Below, one piece after another: positions 44,056 through 54,400 of a stretch of 64,000 nucleotides of DNA (positions within the stretch are counted from its first letter, which is position 1; each line of letters begins with the position of its first letter). Origin of the DNA: Streptomyces capillispiralis (GTDB taxonomy: Bacteria > Actinomycetota > Actinomycetes > Streptomycetales > Streptomycetaceae); NCBI RefSeq assembly GCF_007829875.1, contig NZ_VIWV01000001.1, positions 2,136,001 to 2,200,000 on the forward strand. Reading direction: 5' to 3'. Both the position numbers and the translations under genes were made by a program. The notes beneath the pieces were generated by a model, which worked only from the letters and a program-made list of their open reading frames with translations, searched no databases and had not been told where the DNA came from.

Positions 44056-44930
44056 GCTTCCGTCTCCTCCAACGCGGCCTTGCGCTCGGCGATTCCCTGC
44101 CTGCGCAGCACAATGGCCTGTTTCACATAGTCGAGTCCGGTGACCACGGTCAGCACGACCGCCGCGGCCATCACCCACCACCGCAGCGTCGCCAGCCAGC
44201 CCGTGAGCGCCAGCACGTACATGCCGACGGCCACGCCCTGGGTGAGCGTCTTCAGCTTGCCCCCGCGGCTGGCCGGGATCACGCCGTAGCGAATGACCAG
44301 AAAACGCAGCAGCGTGATGCCGAGTTCCCGGCCGAGGATCACCCCGGTGACCCACCACGGCAGGTCGCCCAGCGCGGAGAGGCAGATCAGGGCCGCTCCC
44401 ATGATCGCCTTGTCGGCGATGGGGTCGGCGATCTTCCCGAAGTCGGTGACGAGGTTGTAGGTGCGCGCCAGGTGGCCGTCGAACAGGTCGGTGATCATGG
44501 CGATGGCGAAGGCCGCCCACGCCAGCGACCGCCATGCCGGGTCGTACCCGCCGTCGGCGAGCATCAGCGCGACGAACGCCGGCACCAGGAGCAGCCGGAG
44601 CATGGTCAGCAGGTTGGCGATGTTCCAGACGCTGGCCTGGTTGACGGCCGCCGCCGCGATCTTCGCGCCGCGCGCCGCCTCCGCACCGTCCTCGGAGTCG
44701 GCTCCGGCCCGGGACGCCGCGGCCCGGGCGGCCTCGTCGGCGTGCGGCTGGGCACTGCCCGCGCCACGGCCCGACAGCCCGCGCCTCGCGGTACCGCCGC
44801 CGGACGGTCCCGCACCCCGCCCCTCACGCGCGACCGCACGGCCGGCCCCGGGAACACCCCCGGGGGTGATGCTCGCCGCCCTCCGCGCGCCGGAGGGGCC
44901 TCCTGCCGCCGATGCCGGGACACCCGTCAT
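44052..44930 (-). CDS. pgsA: CDP-diacylglycerol-glycerol-3-phosphate 3-phosphatidyltransferase
   Basis: The 292-residue protein has the CDP-alcohol phosphatidyltransferase motif D-G-x2-A-R-x8-G-x3-D-x3-D ([23 protein letters not shown]). It makes phosphatidylglycerol phosphate. The first about 90 residues are Gly/Ala/Arg-rich low complexity; the enzyme proper is the last 200. The start overlaps the rimO stop (ATGA). Confidence 0.9.
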   Translation of the reverse strand: MTGVPASAAGGPSGARRAASITPGGVPGAGRAVAREGRGAGPSGGGTARRGLSGRGAGSAQPHADEAARAAASRAGADSEDGAEAARGAKIAAAAVNQASVWNIANLLTMLRLLLVPAFVALMLADGGYDPAWRSLAWAAFAIAMITDLFDGHLARTYNLVTDFGKIADPIADKAIMGAALICLSALGDLPWWVTGVILGRELGITLLRFLVIRYGVIPASRGGKLKTLTQGVAVGMYVLALTGWLATLRWWVMAAAVVLTVVTGLDYVKQAIVLRRQGIAERKAALEETEA

Positions 44931-46402
44931 CTGCCCGCCTCCTCACTCCACGCGAGCGAACCCTCGAACAGCGGCTCGGCCACCAGGTCGACACCTTCCG
45001 TGCCCACCACCTTCGCCTCGACCATACGGCCGACGCGCAGTCCCTCGCCGCTCGTGAGCAGCACCTGGCCGTCCGTCTCGGGGGCCTGGTGGGCCCCCCG
45101 GCCGTACACGCCCTCCGCCTCGTCCACGGACTCCACCAGCACCCGCACGGTCTCGCCGACCCGCTCCTCGGCACGCTGCGAGACGAGCTCCTCGGCCAGC
45201 CGGGAGACACGGGCCAGCCGCTCGGCGACGACGTCCTCGTCCAGCTTGCGGTCGTAGGTCGCCGCCTCGGTGCCCTCCTCGTCGGAGTAGCCGAAGACCC
45301 CGATGGCGTCCAGCCGCGCGTGGTTCAGGAACCGCTCCAGCTCGGCGAGGTCCGCCTCGGACTCCCCGGGGAAGCCCACGATGAAGTTGGAACGCACGCC
45401 GGCCTGGGGCGCCTTGCTGCGGATGGTGTCGAGCAGCTCCAGGAACCGGTCGGTGTCGCCGAAGCGGCGCATCGCGCGCAGCACGTCGGGCGCGGAGTGC
45501 TGGAAGGACAGATCGAAGTAGGGGGCGACCTTAGGGGTGGAGGTCAGCACGTCGATCAGGCCGGGCCGCATCTCGGCCGGCTGCAGGTAGCTGACGCGCA
45601 CCCGCTCCAGGCCGTCGACCTCGGCCAGCTCGGGCAGCAGGGACTCCAGCAGGCGGATGTCGCCGAGGTCCTTGCCGTAGGAGGTGTTGTTCTCGGAGAC
45701 CAGCATGATCTCCTTCACCCCCTGCTCGGCCAGCCACCGCGTCTCGTTCAGCACGTCGCTGGGGCGGCGCGAGATGAAGGAGCCGCGGAAGGACGGGATG
45801 GCGCAGAAGGAGCAGCGCCGGTCGCAGCCGGAGGCGAGCTTCACCGAGGCCACCGGGGAACCGTCCAGCCGGCGGCGCAGGGGCGCGCGCGGGCCGGAGG
45901 CCGGGGCGAGGCCCTCCGGGAGATCCACCGGGCCGTGGCCCGGGAGGGCGACCGAGGCGGCGGAGTCCTGGCGCTCGGCCGGGCTGATCGGCAGCAGCTT
46001 GCGCCGGTCGCGCGGGGTGTGGGAGGCGTGGATGCCGCCGTTCAGGATGGTCTGGAGGCGGTCGGAGATGTCGGTGTAGTCGTCGAACCCGAGCACACCG
46101 TCGGCCTCGGGCAGGGCCTCGGCGAGTTCCTTGCCGTACCGCTCGGCCATGCAGCCCACCGCCACGACGGCCTGCGTTCTTCCATGGCCCTTGAGGTCGT
46201 TGGCCTCCAGGAGGGCGTCGACCGAGTCCTTCTTGGCGGCCTCGACGAACCCACAGGTGTTGACGACGGCGACGTCGGCGTCCTCGGCGTCCTCCACGAG
46301 CTCCCAGCCGTCCGCCTCCAAACGGCCTGCGAGCTCCTCCGAGTCCACCTCGTTACGGGCGCAGCCAAGGGTGACGAGTGCGACGGTACGGCGTTCAGGC
46401 AT
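44927..46402 (-). CDS. rimO: Ribosomal protein S12 methylthiotransferase
   Basis: The 491-residue radical-SAM methylthiotransferase has [17 protein letters not shown] and GCMAERY (UPF0004 Cys), the motif C-D-R-R-C-S-F-C, and a C-terminal TRAM region. It modifies Asp88 of S12. The ATG at 46402 begins [14 protein letters not shown]. It is the first gene of a rimO-pgsA-cinA unit. Confidence 0.95.
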   Translation of the reverse strand: MPERRTVALVTLGCARNEVDSEELAGRLEADGWELVEDAEDADVAVVNTCGFVEAAKKDSVDALLEANDLKGHGRTQAVVAVGCMAERYGKELAEALPEADGVLGFDDYTDISDRLQTILNGGIHASHTPRDRRKLLPISPAERQDSAASVALPGHGPVDLPEGLAPASGPRAPLRRRLDGSPVASVKLASGCDRRCSFCAIPSFRGSFISRRPSDVLNETRWLAEQGVKEIMLVSENNTSYGKDLGDIRLLESLLPELAEVDGLERVRVSYLQPAEMRPGLIDVLTSTPKVAPYFDLSFQHSAPDVLRAMRRFGDTDRFLELLDTIRSKAPQAGVRSNFIVGFPGESEADLAELERFLNHARLDAIGVFGYSDEEGTEAATYDRKLDEDVVAERLARVSRLAEELVSQRAEERVGETVRVLVESVDEAEGVYGRGAHQAPETDGQVLLTSGEGLRVGRMVEAKVVGTEGVDLVAEPLFEGSLAWSEEAGR

Positions 46403-46495
46403 GGGCTCAAGACTACTTCGTCCCGCCGGCACCCCACGTCGACGGGGTTGGCCGATCACGGCCGCCCCCGTCGCCGGAGTGCTCCGGGGGACCGC

Positions 46496-47329
46496 TCATC
46501 CGGCCTGCGGGTCGCCCTTGGTGTAGGTCAGGCGCTCGACGGCGCCCGGCTGCCAGTCGTCCTCGATCTTCTTGCCGTTCACGAACAGGTCGATGGCGCC
46601 GGCGTCGCCGAGCACCAGGTTGACCTTGAAACTGTCCTGGAAGGTCTTGGAGTCGCCCTGCTTGAGCAGTCCGTCGAAGAGCAGCCGGCCGTTGTGGTCC
46701 TTGGCGGAGATCCAGCTGCGTCCGTCGGCGGCGGTCACCCGGACGGTCACCTTGTCCTGCGGCGCGGCCGCGATGGCGCTGTCCGACGGGTCCGGCGCGG
46801 GGTCGGCCGGCTTCTTTGTCGTGGGGGTGGGCGAGGGCGAGGTGGTGGGCTCGGTGCCCTCGGCGACGTTGGCGTTGTCGCCGTCGTCCCCGCCGTTGAC
46901 CATGGTGAAGCCGACGAAGCCGATCACGACGACGATGGCGGCGACCATGGCCGCGGTCCAGTTGGGTCCGCGCCGCTCCGGGCGGATGCGTTCCGCCTCG
47001 AACAGCGGAGCGGCGGGGGTGGGCGCCGGACGGCCACCCCCGTGCTCGCTCTCGTACTGGGCGATCAGCGGGGCCGGATCGAGGTGGACGGCCTTGGCCA
47101 GGGTCCGGATGTGCCCGCGCGCGTAGACGTCGCCGCCGCAGGGCGCGAAGTCGTCCGACTCGATGGCGTGCACGATGGCGATGCGGACCCGGGTGGCGCT
47201 ACTGACGTCGTCGACGGTGAGCCCGGCGGCGATGCGCGCCCGGCGCAGCGCGTGCCCGACGGAGGGGCGGGCTTCCTCGGATACGTCTTCGAACGGACGC
47301 TCGTCTTCAGGGGAGTTGCCGATGGACAC
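46496..47329 (-). CDS. RodZ-like HTH membrane protein
   Basis: The 277-residue protein has an N-terminal HTH_25 domain (LRRARIAAGLTVDDVSSATRVRIAIVHAIE), one membrane segment (AAMVAAIVVVIGFVGFTMV, near 130) and an extracytoplasmic DUF4115-like domain. A Thr/Pro linker joins them. RodZ homologues tie MreB or the cell-wall machinery to the membrane. The GTG at 47329 has AAAGG upstream; a GTG nine codons earlier is the alternative. It lies between ftsK and rimO. Confidence 0.88.
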   Translation of the reverse strand: MSIGNSPEDERPFEDVSEEARPSVGHALRRARIAAGLTVDDVSSATRVRIAIVHAIESDDFAPCGGDVYARGHIRTLAKAVHLDPAPLIAQYESEHGGGRPAPTPAAPLFEAERIRPERRGPNWTAAMVAAIVVVIGFVGFTMVNGGDDGDNANVAEGTEPTTSPSPTPTTKKPADPAPDPSDSAIAAAPQDKVTVRVTAADGRSWISAKDHNGRLLFDGLLKQGDSKTFQDSFKVNLVLGDAGAIDLFVNGKKIEDDWQPGAVERLTYTKGDPQAG

Positions 47330-47581
47330 GGGGGCGCCTTTCGAGCGTGTAGCCACCTGTGCTGGAGGTTCAGTCTAGGAGGGGTACGAGAGGGTGGGGC
47401 AACTGGGCGGTGGAACTTTGTACGCCATCGGAATGGCCCGACATCCCGATGGTGGACCTCTTGTTCGTCGTTTCGCTCAACTTGACGTACGCCGACGGGA
47501 AACGGTTGCCCAATGATCCCTCACGGGTGGGTCACGATCGGCCACCCGGGTGCCCCGAGGCGACGACCGCGTCCCGTCCGC

Positions 47582-50299
47582 CTACCCTTCAGACTCCCCC
47601 CGGATCAGCGCGAGCACGCCATCCAGCTCATCAGGCTTCACAAGAACATCACGAGCCTTCGAACCCTCGCTCGGTCCGACGATGTTGCGGGACTCCATGA
47701 GGTCCATCAGCCGGCCCGCCTTGGCGAAGCCGACGCGCAGCTTGCGCTGCAGCATGGACGTCGACCCGAACTGGGTGGAGACGACCAGCTCGGCCGCCTG
47801 GCACAGCAGGTCGAGGTCGTCGCCGATGTCCTCGTCGATCTCCTTCTTCTGCTTGGTCCCGACGACGACGTCCTCGCGGAAGACGGGCGCCATCTGGTCC
47901 TTGCAGTGCTGGACGACGGCCGCGACCTCCTCCTCGGTCACGAACGCGCCCTGCATACGCGTCGGTTTGTTCGCGCCCATCGGCAGGAACAGCCCGTCGC
48001 CCTTGCCGATCAGCTTCTCGGCGCCGGCCTGGTCGAGGATGACGCGCGAGTCCGCCAGCGAGGAGGTGGCGAACGCCAGCCGGGAGGGCACGTTCGCCTT
48101 GATCAGACCGGTCACGACGTCGACCGACGGGCGCTGCGTGGCGAGCACCAGGTGGATGCCGGCGGCCCGCGCGAGCTGCGTGATCCGCACGATGGCGTCC
48201 TCGACGTCGCGCGGGGCGACCATCATCAGGTCGGCCAGCTCGTCGACGATCACCAGCAGGTACGGGTACGGCTGGAGCTCCCGCTCGCTCCCCTCGGGCG
48301 GTTTCACCTTGCCCTCGCGCACCGCGCGGTTGAAGTCGTCGATGTGCCGGTAGCCGTAGGCGGCCAGGTCGTCGTAGCGCAGGTCCATCTCGCGCACGAC
48401 CCACTGCAGCGCCTCGGCGGCCCGCTTGGGGTTGGTGATGATCGGCGTGATCAGGTGCGGGATGCCCTCGTACGCCGTCAGCTCCACGCGTTTGGGGTCG
48501 ACCAGGATCATCCGGACGTCCTCCGGCGTCGCCCGCATCATGATCGACGTGATCAGGCAGTTGATGCAGGACGACTTGCCGGAGCCGGTGGCGCCGGCGA
48601 CCAGCATGTGCGGCATCTTCGCCAGCGAGGACATGACGTAGCCGCCCTCGACGTCCTTGCCGAAGGCGACCAGCATCGGGTCGTCGTCCTCGGCGGACTC
48701 CGCGAGCCGCAGTACGTCACCGAGGTTGACCATCTCCCGGTCGGTGTTGGGGATCTCGATGCCGACCGCGGACTTGCCGGGGATCGGGCTGATGATCCGC
48801 ACGTCCGGGCTGGCGACGGCGTACGCGATGTTCTTGGTCAGCGCGGTCACCCGCTCGACCTTCACGGCCGGGCCGAGTTCCACGACGTAGCGGGTGACCG
48901 TCGGGCCGCGGGTGAAGCCGGTGACGGCGGCGTCCACCTTGAACTCCGTGAAGACCTTCCGCAGCGCCTCCACTATGGCGTCGTTGGCGGCGCTGCGCGC
49001 CTTGCCCGGGCCGCCCCGCCGGAGCAGGTCGAGGGAGGGCAGGGAGTAGGTGATGTCGCCGGAGAGCTGGAGCTGCTCCGCGCGGGCGGGCAGGTCGCGG
49101 GGCTCGGGGGGCGGCGCCTTGGTCATGTCCAGCACGCCGGCCGGGGGCCTGGCCTGCTTCGGCTCGTCCGCCGCCGGCTTCTTGCGCTGGGAGCGGGCCG
49201 CCGGGACCGGTGTCGGCGTGGTCGGCTCGCGGTCGCCGGCGCTCACCCCCTGCGTCAGGTCGGCGACGACCGGGGAGGGCGGCATCCCGTGCAGCACCGC
49301 CCCGTCGAGCGCCGCTGCCGCGGCGGCGGCCACGTCGACGGCGTCCAGGGGCCGGTCCGGGTCCGCCGGTGCCCTGCGGGGCCGGGTACGGCGCCGGGAC
49401 AGCGCCTCCTGCTCGACGCCGTCGGGGTCGTACTCCTCGGGCGCCGGGCGGCGCCTGCGGCGGCCGGCGGGCAGCGCCTCGCGCCACTGCTCCTCGTAGC
49501 GCTCGTCGTCGGCGCCGAAGTCCTCCGGCTCGGGTTCGCTGACGAGCCCGAGCCGCTCGCCGAGCCGGCGCAGGCGCTGCGGAATGGCGTTCACCGGGGT
49601 GGCCGTGACGACCAGGAGGCCGAAGACCGTGAGCAGCACGAGCAGCGGCACGGCGAGGACGTCGGTCATGGTGGACGACAGCGGTGTGGCCGCGGCCCAG
49701 CCGATGAGTCCGCCCGCGTCCCGTACGGCCTGCATGCCGTCGCTGCGGGCGGGCGAGCCGCAGGCGATGTGGATCTGCCCGAGGACGCCGATGACCAGGG
49801 CCGACAGACCGATGACGATGCGCCCGTTGGCCTCCGGCTTCTCCGGGTGCCGGATGAACCGTACGGCGATGACGGCGACCAGGATCGGCACCAGCAGGTC
49901 GAGGCGGCCGAAGGCTCCGGTGACCAGGATCTCCACCAGGTCGCCGACGGGGCCCTTCAGGTCCGCCCAGGTGCCCGCGGCGACGATCAGCGCGATGCCG
50001 AGCAGCAGCAGCGCGAGGCCGTCCTTGCGGTGGGCGGGGTCGAGGTTCTTGGCGCCCTGTCCTATGCCGCGGAAGACGGCGCCGACGGCGTGGGCGAGAC
50101 CCAGCCAGAGGGCGCGCGCGAGCCGGTAGACGCCACTGGTCGGGTTCGGTGTCGGCGCCGGCTTCCTGGCCACGGCCTTCTTGGCGGGAGCCTTCTTCGC
50201 CGGGGGCCTTCTGGCAGCGGCCTTCTTCGCCGGAGCCTTCGCGGAAGCGGCCGCCTTCTTCGCGGGCGGCTTCTTGGCTGCGGAGGGACGTGAGGCCAT
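47582..50299 (-). CDS. ftsK: DNA translocase FtsK
   Basis: The 905-residue translocase has a Lys/Ala/Pro-rich N-terminus with repeated P-A-K-K-A, about four membrane segments, a linker and a RecA-like motor. Walker A is GATGSGKSSC and Walker B is LVIVDELADLM. A C-terminal gamma winged helix (GFAKAGRLMDLMESRNIVG) follows. It pumps DNA across sporulation septa. The ATG at 50299 begins MASRPSAAKK. Confidence 0.96.
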   Translation of the reverse strand: MASRPSAAKKPPAKKAAASAKAPAKKAAARRPPAKKAPAKKAVARKPAPTPNPTSGVYRLARALWLGLAHAVGAVFRGIGQGAKNLDPAHRKDGLALLLLGIALIVAAGTWADLKGPVGDLVEILVTGAFGRLDLLVPILVAVIAVRFIRHPEKPEANGRIVIGLSALVIGVLGQIHIACGSPARSDGMQAVRDAGGLIGWAAATPLSSTMTDVLAVPLLVLLTVFGLLVVTATPVNAIPQRLRRLGERLGLVSEPEPEDFGADDERYEEQWREALPAGRRRRRPAPEEYDPDGVEQEALSRRRTRPRRAPADPDRPLDAVDVAAAAAAALDGAVLHGMPPSPVVADLTQGVSAGDREPTTPTPVPAARSQRKKPAADEPKQARPPAGVLDMTKAPPPEPRDLPARAEQLQLSGDITYSLPSLDLLRRGGPGKARSAANDAIVEALRKVFTEFKVDAAVTGFTRGPTVTRYVVELGPAVKVERVTALTKNIAYAVASPDVRIISPIPGKSAVGIEIPNTDREMVNLGDVLRLAESAEDDDPMLVAFGKDVEGGYVMSSLAKMPHMLVAGATGSGKSSCINCLITSIMMRATPEDVRMILVDPKRVELTAYEGIPHLITPIITNPKRAAEALQWVVREMDLRYDDLAAYGYRHIDDFNRAVREGKVKPPEGSERELQPYPYLLVIVDELADLMMVAPRDVEDAIVRITQLARAAGIHLVLATQRPSVDVVTGLIKANVPSRLAFATSSLADSRVILDQAGAEKLIGKGDGLFLPMGANKPTRMQGAFVTEEEVAAVVQHCKDQMAPVFREDVVVGTKQKKEIDEDIGDDLDLLCQAAELVVSTQFGSTSMLQRKLRVGFAKAGRLMDLMESRNIVGPSEGSKARDVLVKPDELDGVLALIRGESEG

Positions 50300-50475
50300 G
50301 GGTGTGAGGTTACCGGTGGAGACGGCGGGGGACACGCGTGACGGATGCTTCACCCGTTCGTGTCGCTCTCGTCGAGGCGCGAAGGTGACGCCGACAGGTC
50401 ACGGACACCGGCACCATGACACCGACTCAGGCCCGGCCCCTCCGGACGGGCCGGACAACTGCCCTGTCCGCGGGG

Positions 50476-51153
50476 TCAGTTCTGCGGCGGCACCGACGGC
50501 GGGCCGCCCGCTCCCGGTTCGAGGGCGTCCAGCGCCCGGCGCAACCCGGTGAGCTTGCGCTCGAGATGAGCCGCCGTGGCCACCGCGGCCGCGTCGGTCG
50601 ACTCGTCGTTGAGCTGCTTGGTGAGCGCCTCGGCCTGCTCCTCGACGGCCGCGAGCCGCGCCGAGAGCTCGGCGAGCAGCCCCGCCGACTCCTTCGACTC
50701 CTCGGAGTCCTTCTCGCCGCCGTCCAACTGGAGCCGCAGCAGCGCCGCCTGCTCCCTCAGCTGGCAGTTCTTCATGTACAGGTCGACGAAGACCGAGACC
50801 TTGGCGCGCAGCACCCACGGGTCGAACGGCTTGGAGATGTAGTCGACCGCACCCGCCGCGTACCCACGGAAGGTGTGGTGCGGTCCGTGGTTGATCGCGG
50901 TGAGGAAGATGATCGGGATGTCCCGGGTCCGCTCACGGCGCTTGATGTGCGCGGCGGTCTCGAAGCCGTCCATGCCCGGCATCTGCACGTCCAGCAGGAT
51001 GACCGCGAAATCGTCGGTGAGCAGTGCCTTGAGCGCTTCCTCCCCGGACGATGCCCGCACCAGCGTCTGATCGAGCGCAGAGAGGATCGCCTCCAGCGCC
51101 AGCAGATTCTCCGGCCGGTCATCGACCAGGAGGATCTTGGCCTTCTGCACCAT
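50476..51153 (-). CDS. osaB: Response regulator OsaB
   Basis: This 225-residue protein has a receiver domain (KILLVDD, Asp in ILLDVQMPGMDGF, Lys in ISKPFDP) and a C-terminal coiled-coil of about 80 residues (LREQAALLRLQLDGGEK, LAAVEEQAEALTKQL) instead of a DNA-binding domain. It sits next to osaA, and the two are known to act in osmoadaptation in S. coelicolor (recalled). The ATG at 51153 follows a long non-coding leader. It probably acts through protein contacts. Confidence 0.9.
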   Translation of the reverse strand: MVQKAKILLVDDRPENLLALEAILSALDQTLVRASSGEEALKALLTDDFAVILLDVQMPGMDGFETAAHIKRRERTRDIPIIFLTAINHGPHHTFRGYAAGAVDYISKPFDPWVLRAKVSVFVDLYMKNCQLREQAALLRLQLDGGEKDSEESKESAGLLAELSARLAAVEEQAEALTKQLNDESTDAAAVATAAHLERKLTGLRRALDALEPGAGGPPSVPPQN

Positions 51154-51460
51154 GGCCCGCCCTCCTCGCCCCGGCTTGGGGCCTCCCCTGTCCGCAGGAC
51201 CTGGGGACGCACCGGTGGGTACCGCCCCAGGGGACGACTCCCTTGCGCCGCCCGTCCTTGTGCCGGTCATCGTAGCCGCACCCCGCCCGTCGACACACCC
51301 TGTCACCGCGATGTCACTGTGCACGTAGCAGAAACGCGGCGGGAGACCAGAAGGTTCCCCGAATCCCGTACTTCTACACGACTTCGCGCACACCGCGTCG
51401 GCAACTCGGCGTGAACACCGAACCTTCCCGCCACGTTCGCGCCCCCTCCGTACGCCCCCC
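51154..51460. other. Intergenic region between osaA and osaB
   Basis: This 307-base gap lies between osaA (ending at 51461) and osaB (starting at 51153), both on the minus strand. I see no gene. It should carry the osaB promoter and perhaps an osaA terminator. No strong hairpin was found. Confidence 0.4.
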
Positions 51461-54400
51461 TCACTCCCCCCGCATCCACTGTTCCATCACCGTCAGCAGG
51501 TGATCGGGGTCGACCGGCTTGGTCACGTAGTCGGAGGCGCCCGACTCGATGGCCTTCTCACGGTCGCCCTTCATCGCCTTCGCGGTGAGGGCGATGATCG
51601 GGAGCCCGGCGAACTGCGGCATCCGCCGGATCGCCGTGGTCGTCGCGTACCCGTCCATCTCGGGCATCATGATGTCCATCAGGACGACCGCCACATCGTC
51701 GTGCTGCTCCAGCACCTCGATGCCCTCGCGGCCGTTCTCCGCGTACAGCACCGACAGGCCGTGCTGCTCCAGGACGCTGGTCAGCGCGAAGACGTTGCGG
51801 ATGTCGTCGTCGACGATCAGCACCTTCTGCCCGCCGAAGCGGATCCCGCGGCGCGCCGGCCGGGGCGACGGCTCCTGCTGCTCGACCCCCGACCACTGCT
51901 CCAGCTCCGCGGCGGGCCGCTGCTCCGGCTGGGGCGCGATCCTGCGGCGGCGCCTGAACAGCGCGGCCGGACCGCTCTGGGTGTCCCGGTACGACTGCAC
52001 CTCCGCCGGCGTCTCGACCTCCGGCGCGGACACCTCGGCCGAGGCCACCAGGTCACCGGCCTCCAGCGCGGGCATGGGCTGCTGGTAGCCGTTCGGCGGC
52101 AGCTCACTGGGGTGCAGCGGCAGGTACAGCGTGAACGTCGAGCCGCGGCCCGGCTCGCTCTGCGCGTGGATCTCACCGCCGAGCAGCTGCGCGATCTCCC
52201 GCGAGATCGACAGCCCCAGCCCCGTACCGCCGTACTTGCGGCTGGTGGTGCCGTCGGCCTGCTTGAACGCCTCGAAGATCACCCGCATCTTGCTCGCCGC
52301 GATGCCGATGCCCGTGTCGCTCACCGAGAACGCGATCAGGTCCGCGTCCGGATCGGTCAGCGAACCGGCCTCCAGCAACTGCTCCCGGATCCGCTGCGGA
52401 ACGTCGTCCCGGGCCGGCCGGATGACCAGCTCGACCGATCCGGAGTCGGTGAACTTCACCGCGTTCGACAGCAGGTTGCGCAGAACCTGGAGCAGCCGCT
52501 GCTCATCCGTGTGCAGGGTGGCCGGCAGCTCCGGGGACACCCGCACCGACAGGTCCAGGCCCTTCTCCGCGGTCAGCGGCCGGAAGGTCGCCTCCACGTA
52601 GTCCACGAGCTGGACCAGCGCGATCCGCGTCGGGGAGACGTCCATCTTGCCCGCCTCGACCTTCGACAGGTCCAGGATGTCGTTGATGAGCTGCAACAGG
52701 TCCGACCCGGCACCGTGGATGGTCTCGGCGAACTCCACCTGCTTCGGCGAGAGGTTGCCCTCCGCGTTGTCGGCCAGCAACTTGGCCAGGATCAGCAGCG
52801 AGTTGAGCGGCGTCCGCAGCTCGTGCGACATGTTGGCCAGGAACTCGCTCTTGTAGCGCATCGACACCGCGAGCTGCTCGGCACGCTCCTCCAGGACCTG
52901 CCGCGCCTCCTCGATCTCGGTGTTCTTCACCTCGATGTCGCGGTTCTGCCGGGCCAGCAGCTCGGCCTTCTCCTCCAGTTCGGCGTTGGACGCCTGCAGC
53001 GCCTTCTGCCGCTGCTCCAACTCCGCCGACCGCTCCCGCAGTTGCTCGGTCAGCTCCTGGGACTGCGCCAGCAGCCGCTCGGTCTTGGTGTTGACCGAGA
53101 TGGTGTTGACGCTCGTCGCGATCATCTCGGCGATCTGGTTGAGGAAGTCCTTCTGGATGTGCGTGAACGGCGTGAACGAGGCCAGCTCGATGACGCCGAG
53201 CACCTTCCCCTCGAACAGCACCGGCAGCACGATCACCTGCGCCGGCGGCGCCTCCCCGAGCCCCGAGGAGATCTTCAGATAGCCACTGGGCGCGTTCTCC
53301 ACCAGGATCGTGCGCTTCTCCATGGCCGCCGTCCCGATGAGCCCCTCACCGGGACGGAAGGACGTCGGCATGGACCCCATGGAGTAGCCGTACGAGCCGA
53401 GCATGCGCAGCTCGAACCGGTCGGCTTCGGCGCCGTTCACGTCCTCGCCGTCGACCAGGGGCATCGCGAGGAAGAACGCGCCGTGCTGCGCCGAGACCAC
53501 CGGGGTCAGCTCGCTCATGATCAGCGAGGCCACGTCCTCCAGGTCGCGGCGGCCCTGCATCAGCGCGGAGATCCGGGCCAGATTGCCCTTGAGCCAGTCC
53601 TGCTCCTTGTTCGCGATCGTGGTGTCGCGCAGGTTGGCGATCATCTTGTTGATGTAGTCCTGGAGCTCCTGGATCTCCCCGGACGCGTCCACGTCGATCT
53701 TCAGGTTCAGGTCGCCGCGGGTCACCGCGGTCGCCACGCGCGCGATGGCCCGCACCTGCCGGGTGAGGTTCCCGGCCATCTCGTTCACCGACTCCGTCAG
53801 GTCCCGCCACGTACCGTCGACGTCCCGCACGCGGGCCTGGCCGCCCAGCTGGCCCTCCGTGCCCACCTCGCGGGCCACGCGCGTGACCTCCTCCGCGAAC
53901 GAGGACAGCTGGTCGACCATCGTGTTGATGGTCGTCTTCAACTCCAGGATCTCGCCGCGCGCGTCGATGTCGATCTTCTTCGTCAGGTCACCCTTGGCGA
54001 TCGCCGTCGTCACCATGGCGATGTTGCGCACCTGACCGGTCAGGTTGGACGCCATCTGGTTCACCGACTCGGTGAGGTCCTTCCACGTGCCGGCCACACC
54101 CGGCACATGCGCCTGACCGCCCAGGATGCCGTCCGTGCCCACCTCGCGGGCCACCTTGGTGACCTGCTCGGCGAACGCGCTCAGCGTCTTCACCATGATG
54201 TTGATCGTGTCGGCGAGCTGCGCCACCTCACCGCGCGCCTCGATGCTGACCTGCCGCGTCAGGTCGCCGTTGGCGACGGCGGCGGACACCTGGGAGATGT
54301 TGCGCACCTGAGTGGTCAGGTTCTTCGCCATCAGGTTGACGTTGTCGCTCAGGTCCTTCCAGATGCCCGTGACACCGGGCACGTGCGCCTGGCCGCCCAG

